Of a stretch of 10,254 bases of DNA, positions 7,566 to 10,254 are shown one piece after another. The notes below the pieces were generated by a model that saw only the letters and a program-made list of their open reading frames with translations, was not told where the DNA came from and ran no database searches. Where the stretch lies: contig JAJPZD010000195.1 of the NCBI GenBank assembly GCA_021204605.1, positions 1-10,254 on the forward strand, in the 5' to 3' direction. Numbering within the stretch: position 1 is the first letter of the stretch; the number at the start of each line of letters is the position of its first letter. Position numbers and translations under genes: made by a program. Source of the DNA: Prevotella sp. (GTDB taxonomy: Bacteria > Bacteroidota > Bacteroidia > Bacteroidales > Bacteroidaceae).

Positions 7566-8480
7566 TCATAAAAGGGTGTCTAATATTCGTGGTAAATCTA
7601 CATCAAGATCACCATTATAATCTGTGTATGGAATTTCAAATTTTTCTAAGGCTAAACAAAACCGTTTGTAACCGTTTTCTTCTCGACAAGCAACCCAACA
7701 AACGCCTAATTCGTCACACTGATTTTTGTTTTGTTCTGATAATGTGTCTGCCACAAATAAATCGGTCTTACGCGCATAAATTGCGTCTGCACTTTCAGGA
7801 TTGCCTTTGCCCATCAATTTGACTTCACATTTAAATTCCTTACCCATATCATTCTTCAAATAAAAATCTATTTCTCTATCAACTGCAAGATTTTTATTTT
7901 TAACAAAATGTTCTGCATTATAGTATTGGGGCTCTACCTTGTATAGTTTACAGAGTGTCAGCATTAAATATTTTTCCGCACTTTTACCTGCGGTACTCCA
8001 CATTCCACCTCGTAAAGCAGCTCTTTTAACAGCAAGAGTATTTATGACAATCAAACTTTCACTAATATTCAACTCAACACTAACTTGTTTGAATTTTATT
8101 GTTAATAGCAGATCTACGTCCATTTCATTTTCTGTAAGATTTTCAATGCTATTATAAAGTTTATCAAAATGCTCATTTGAAGCATCCAAAATGACTTCTT
8201 TTTTAGCAGTTCCATACATGTTACTTATAGTCTTTTTATTCAGACCAGAAAAAATAACGATATCGTCAGGAGACAAATTTTTATTGTTTATAAAAGTCTT
8301 TCTATACCATTCAATATTAATCTCATCTGATTTAATTTTAGCATCAACAATTTTCTTAAAAAAGTCAATTGCGAATTGAAGAAATTCTGCATTAATAATG
8401 TTTATTATCTCTATTCTATAGTCCTCCGATTTGATTACTCGAGTTACTATATTTCTTATTATTTGCGTAGTAAGTGTCAT
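7566..8480 (-). CDS. Restriction endonuclease, CfrBI-like (PD-(D/E)XK fold)
   Basis: A 304-residue protein read as the nuclease of a type II restriction-modification pair. The N-terminal half (1-150) is helical and charged, with no recognised domain. Then comes a conserved-looking block, KRAALRGGMWSTAGKSAEK (152-170), with Glu169 preceding the catalytic core. The core appears at 198-224: an acidic residue in REIDFYL (Asp205), a beta-turn, and CEVK (Glu219, Lys221), fitting the D-x(n)-E-x-K pattern of PD-(D/E)XK nucleases. Overall it resembles my memory of the CfrBI family (Pfam RE_CfrBI), whose founder cuts CCWWGG; this is recall, not a search. Its ATG overlaps the methyltransferase stop codon by 4 bp (ATGA at 8480-8477), so it is probably translated by coupling after the protective enzyme. 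Its DNA is much more AT-rich than the neighbouring threonine operon, suggesting transfer. No controller (C) protein gene is seen. Confidence 0.72.
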   Translation of the reverse strand: MTLTTQIIRNIVTRVIKSEDYRIEIINIINAEFLQFAIDFFKKIVDAKIKSDEINIEWYRKTFINNKNLSPDDIVIFSGLNKKTISNMYGTAKKEVILDASNEHFDKLYNSIENLTENEMDVDLLLTIKFKQVSVELNISESLIVINTLAVKRAALRGGMWSTAGKSAEKYLMLTLCKLYKVEPQYYNAEHFVKNKNLAVDREIDFYLKNDMGKEFKCEVKLMGKGNPESADAIYARKTDLFVADTLSEQNKNQCDELGVCWVACREENGYKRFCLALEKFEIPYTDYNGDLDVDLPRILDTLL

Positions 8481-9889
8481 ATTATTGTTTCTTTAAATTG
8501 TTCTACCGTAAGGAATTTCGTTGGCTCTTTATCAAAAATATGATTCTTACCAAGAAATGTTTTCATATATTCAAAATATTTATTTTCTTTCTCTGTCAAG
8601 AAAAAACGACGTCCCATACTTTTAGCCGTACGTCCTAATGTACCACTACCTGCAAAAGGATCAAAAATTAAATCTCCTTTGAAAGAATAATACTCAATAA
8701 CCCTTTTACATAAATCAATAGGAAAAATAGCTGAATGAACCTTATCTGATTTAGGACAGATTTTCCAGACATTTGTTGTTTCATATCCATCTGCTACCTT
8801 ACTATTTTCTACTGTTGTAAAATCATATTGATGTATGTTCCAATCAATCAATTTATCTGTTTTTTTTCTATATACCATCAGATATTCAGTTACAGAATTA
8901 GGCTTATATGCTAATGGCTTTCTATGCTGTTGAAAACCACCTATTCTGTTCTTAACACTATATTCCGGTTTTTCCCAAACTATATCATCTATAAATTCCC
9001 ATCCCATTTGAACCAAATAATGATGTAAATCAAAAGGTATAGGATAACGTTTGCTTGAATGTGCCCTACTAATTCGTGGTATTATAACAGGAGAAGTATT
9101 AACAATTAAAAATCTTCCTTCTTTAGTAGTACGATAAACTTCTTTAAAGACAATATCTAAAAAATTCAAATATGCCTCATAGCTTGGATAAATAGAATAA
9201 TCGCGTGCGTTGTAATAAGGTGGGGATGTAAACGTCAGATGAAAACTCTCATTTGGCACATTTTTAAGAACCTCTATAACATCGCCGTTAACAATGACAT
9301 TCCTAAGAAAAGGAAAAGATTCCTGGTGAGGACAGCATGATGTTTTTTGTGACTTATCCACAAAATATTCTTTATGAATAACATTTCGGATCATTTCATT
9401 TTCGTGATTAGACATTTGTTTCAATATATTGTCAACATCATCTAATCCTTTAAAAACCAAAAGTGCACGAATTACTTGACATACAATCTTTGGATCGTCG
9501 TTGCTAAGCATCTGTTTAAGATATGGAATAGTTTTTTGTAAACGCATTCTTCCAATTGAAGATACTGCTTCTCGTTTTACTATTGAGCTTTCATCCTCGT
9601 TAGCAATTTTATATAAAGTTTCAAGATATTTCTCAGATTTGAGTTTCCCTATAACCTTAACCGCCCAATAACGCACATTAACATTCTTGTTGTAAAGTAA
9701 TGGAATAATACAATCAGCATCAAAAGAAGCTGGTAAGCGTCCAACATTTTCAAGAATATATGTCAATTCGCCACCATTTCCCATGTGATCTCTTACCAAA
9801 TTTGCTAAATCTGTATTTTGGGTACCTACTGCTTTTAGGTAATCTTTAGTAAGATTATTGTTCAAATCTCTTTCAACATTTACATTCAT
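8477..9889 (-). CDS. Site-specific DNA methyltransferase (N4-cytosine type) with N-terminal HEAT repeats
   Basis: A 470-residue fusion. Residues about 55-175 form helical HEAT-like repeats, e.g. NVRYWAVKVIGKL (71-83), SIVKREAVSSIGRM (102-115) and PKIVCQVIRALLVF (133-146). Residues about 196-450 are an AdoMet-dependent amino-methyltransferase (N6/N4 MTase family). The catalytic motif IV, TSPPY (221-225), comes before the AdoMet-binding motif I, FDPFAGSGT (409-417), which is the beta-class order. The S-P-P-Y form points to N4-methylcytosine. The segment between them (about 260-390) should contain the target-recognition region. The enzyme would protect host DNA from the nuclease encoded immediately downstream, with which it shares a 4-bp overlap. 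The ATG at 9889 lies about 19 nt after a predicted transcript start, so the methyltransferase is made first. The HEAT domain is extra compared with typical lone beta-class enzymes. The exact target is unknown; CCWWGG is suggested only by the partner. Confidence 0.88.
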   Translation of the reverse strand: MNVNVERDLNNNLTKDYLKAVGTQNTDLANLVRDHMGNGGELTYILENVGRLPASFDADCIIPLLYNKNVNVRYWAVKVIGKLKSEKYLETLYKIANEDESSIVKREAVSSIGRMRLQKTIPYLKQMLSNDDPKIVCQVIRALLVFKGLDDVDNILKQMSNHENEMIRNVIHKEYFVDKSQKTSCCPHQESFPFLRNVIVNGDVIEVLKNVPNESFHLTFTSPPYYNARDYSIYPSYEAYLNFLDIVFKEVYRTTKEGRFLIVNTSPVIIPRISRAHSSKRYPIPFDLHHYLVQMGWEFIDDIVWEKPEYSVKNRIGGFQQHRKPLAYKPNSVTEYLMVYRKKTDKLIDWNIHQYDFTTVENSKVADGYETTNVWKICPKSDKVHSAIFPIDLCKRVIEYYSFKGDLIFDPFAGSGTLGRTAKSMGRRFFLTEKENKYFEYMKTFLGKNHIFDKEPTKFLTVEQFKETII

Positions 9890-9914
9890 ATCTCTTTATA
9901 TCTTTATTATTCTA

Positions 9915-9944
9915 CAAAGTTAAATATTTTTTTTCATTGGCAAA
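9915..9944 (-). promoter_or_regulatory. Promoter of the restriction-modification operon
   Basis: On the minus strand TTTG (9944-9941) is followed after 18 bp by TAACTTTG (9922-9915), a match to the Bacteroidetes -33/-7 pattern with slightly short spacing. Transcription would start near 9908, about 19 nt before the methyltransferase ATG. No operator-like C-box repeats are seen. Confidence 0.5.
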
Positions 9945-10009
9945 TCAGTTTAAAAGTGTTTAACTAAGATTTTTGCCTTATAAAAGAATTATGGTCTTTT
10001 CCTATAAGA

Positions 10010-10114
10010 ATATTCATTTCCACTCTATATCTTCTCTGTCATGGCACAGTCAATGCGCCCACCCACGCTTGCCATCATGTGACAAATAGTATAAGGCCTT
10101 TCCAATTTACTCAT
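10010..10114 (-). pseudogene. 5' fragment of a RibD-like / dihydrofolate-reductase-family gene
   Basis: From the ATG at 10114 the minus strand encodes 29 residues and then TAG (10027-10025). The peptide contains RPYTICHMMASVGGRIDCAMTEK, closely resembling, from memory, the N-terminus of RibD C-terminal-domain (pyrimidine/dihydrofolate reductase-like) proteins, which typically read RPYVICHMM.S.DGRIDC.MTEK. In those the Asp before Gly-Arg is usual; here it is Gly. After the TAG, in the same frame, SGNEY (10024-10010) still looks like the family sequence, so the stop probably replaced a Glu codon (GAG to TAG). Similarity then ends and more stops follow. The remaining 150 or more residues expected are absent from the window, and none are recognisable on the far side of the restriction-modification genes. 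The gene appears dead, truncated next to the incoming cassette. A real 29-residue protein is a less likely reading. Confidence 0.62.
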
Positions 10115-10254
10115 ATTAATTAGTTGTTTTAATGTCAATTAGTATTATGATTTGTCGTTTCGCAAAGATAATGTTTTTACAAGATATTATTGTCATGCAA
10201 TATATCAAAGAAACAAAATAACTCAAAGAAATCCATACATAAACACTTCATACC
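10115..10254. other. Right-edge intergenic stretch, no gene seen
   Basis: Apart from the -7 box at 10163-10170, this AT-rich stretch shows no supported gene. Together with 9890-10114 it makes a 365-bp interval before the window ends that holds only promoters and the broken gene fragment. A 9-bp direct repeat, TCAAAGAAA, occurs at 10205-10213 and 10223-10231; its meaning is unknown and it could be chance. Confidence 0.5.
10163..10170 (-). promoter_or_regulatory. -7 box upstream of the broken RibD-like gene
   Basis: On the minus strand this reads TATCTTTG followed by C, matching TAnnTTTG. The start would be near 10155, about 41 nt before the ATG at 10114. No clear TTG lies at the proper distance upstream. 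Its survival suggests the reading frame below was once an expressed gene. Confidence 0.45.

Noticed and set aside
7560..7574. Palindrome CTTTTATCATAAAAG across the nuclease stop codon
   Set aside because: The arms meet with a single central base, too tight for a terminator loop, and it is AT-only apart from the ends; probably chance.
7445..7822. 125-codon open frame on the plus strand starting inside the terminator region
   Set aside because: It mostly runs antisense through the nuclease gene, lacks any recognisable domain or promoter, and starts within the terminator hairpin.
10177..10252. 25-codon frame on the minus strand at the right edge (starting MKCLCMDFFELF)
   Set aside because: It is short, rich in Phe and Leu, has no promoter or similarity, and overlaps the upstream region of the broken gene.

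Overview
The window looks like chromosomal DNA from a member of the Bacteroidales, most like Prevotella/Segatella. The reasons are the Bacteroidetes-type -7 boxes (TAnnTTTG) in front of most transcription units, the lack of clear Shine-Dalgarno sequences, and a threonine operon in which a phosphoglycerate-mutase-like gene sits where thrB would be expected. All family assignments come from reading motifs and from memory of the families; no search was run.

Layout. Positions 1-2137 (minus strand) hold the N-terminal part of an MFS transporter, cut by the left edge, and upstream of it a complete FAD-dependent dehydrogenase. A 139-bp divergent control region follows; a perfect 13-bp inverted repeat there supplies the -7 box of both outward promoters. 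Positions 2277-7397 (plus strand) hold the threonine operon: bifunctional aspartokinase/homoserine dehydrogenase (thrA), the PGM-like proposed homoserine kinase, and threonine synthase (thrC). A strong hairpin terminator at 7419-7457 closes it. Together these genes cover aspartate to threonine except aspartate-semialdehyde dehydrogenase, which is not in the window.

Positions 7566-9889 (minus strand) are an AT-rich restriction-modification cassette. An N4-cytosine-type DNA methyltransferase with an N-terminal HEAT-repeat domain overlaps by 4 bp a PD-(D/E)XK nuclease that resembles the CfrBI family (CCWWGG). The cassette has its own promoter and lies between conserved housekeeping DNA and a broken gene.

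Positions 10025-10114 (minus strand), just upstream of the cassette, encode only the first 29 residues of what looks like a RibD-like/dihydrofolate-reductase-family protein. It has an intact promoter but stops early and loses its similarity at about 10010. This suggests that arrival of the restriction-modification cassette, or a linked deletion, destroyed a resident gene. The rest of the right edge shows no gene.
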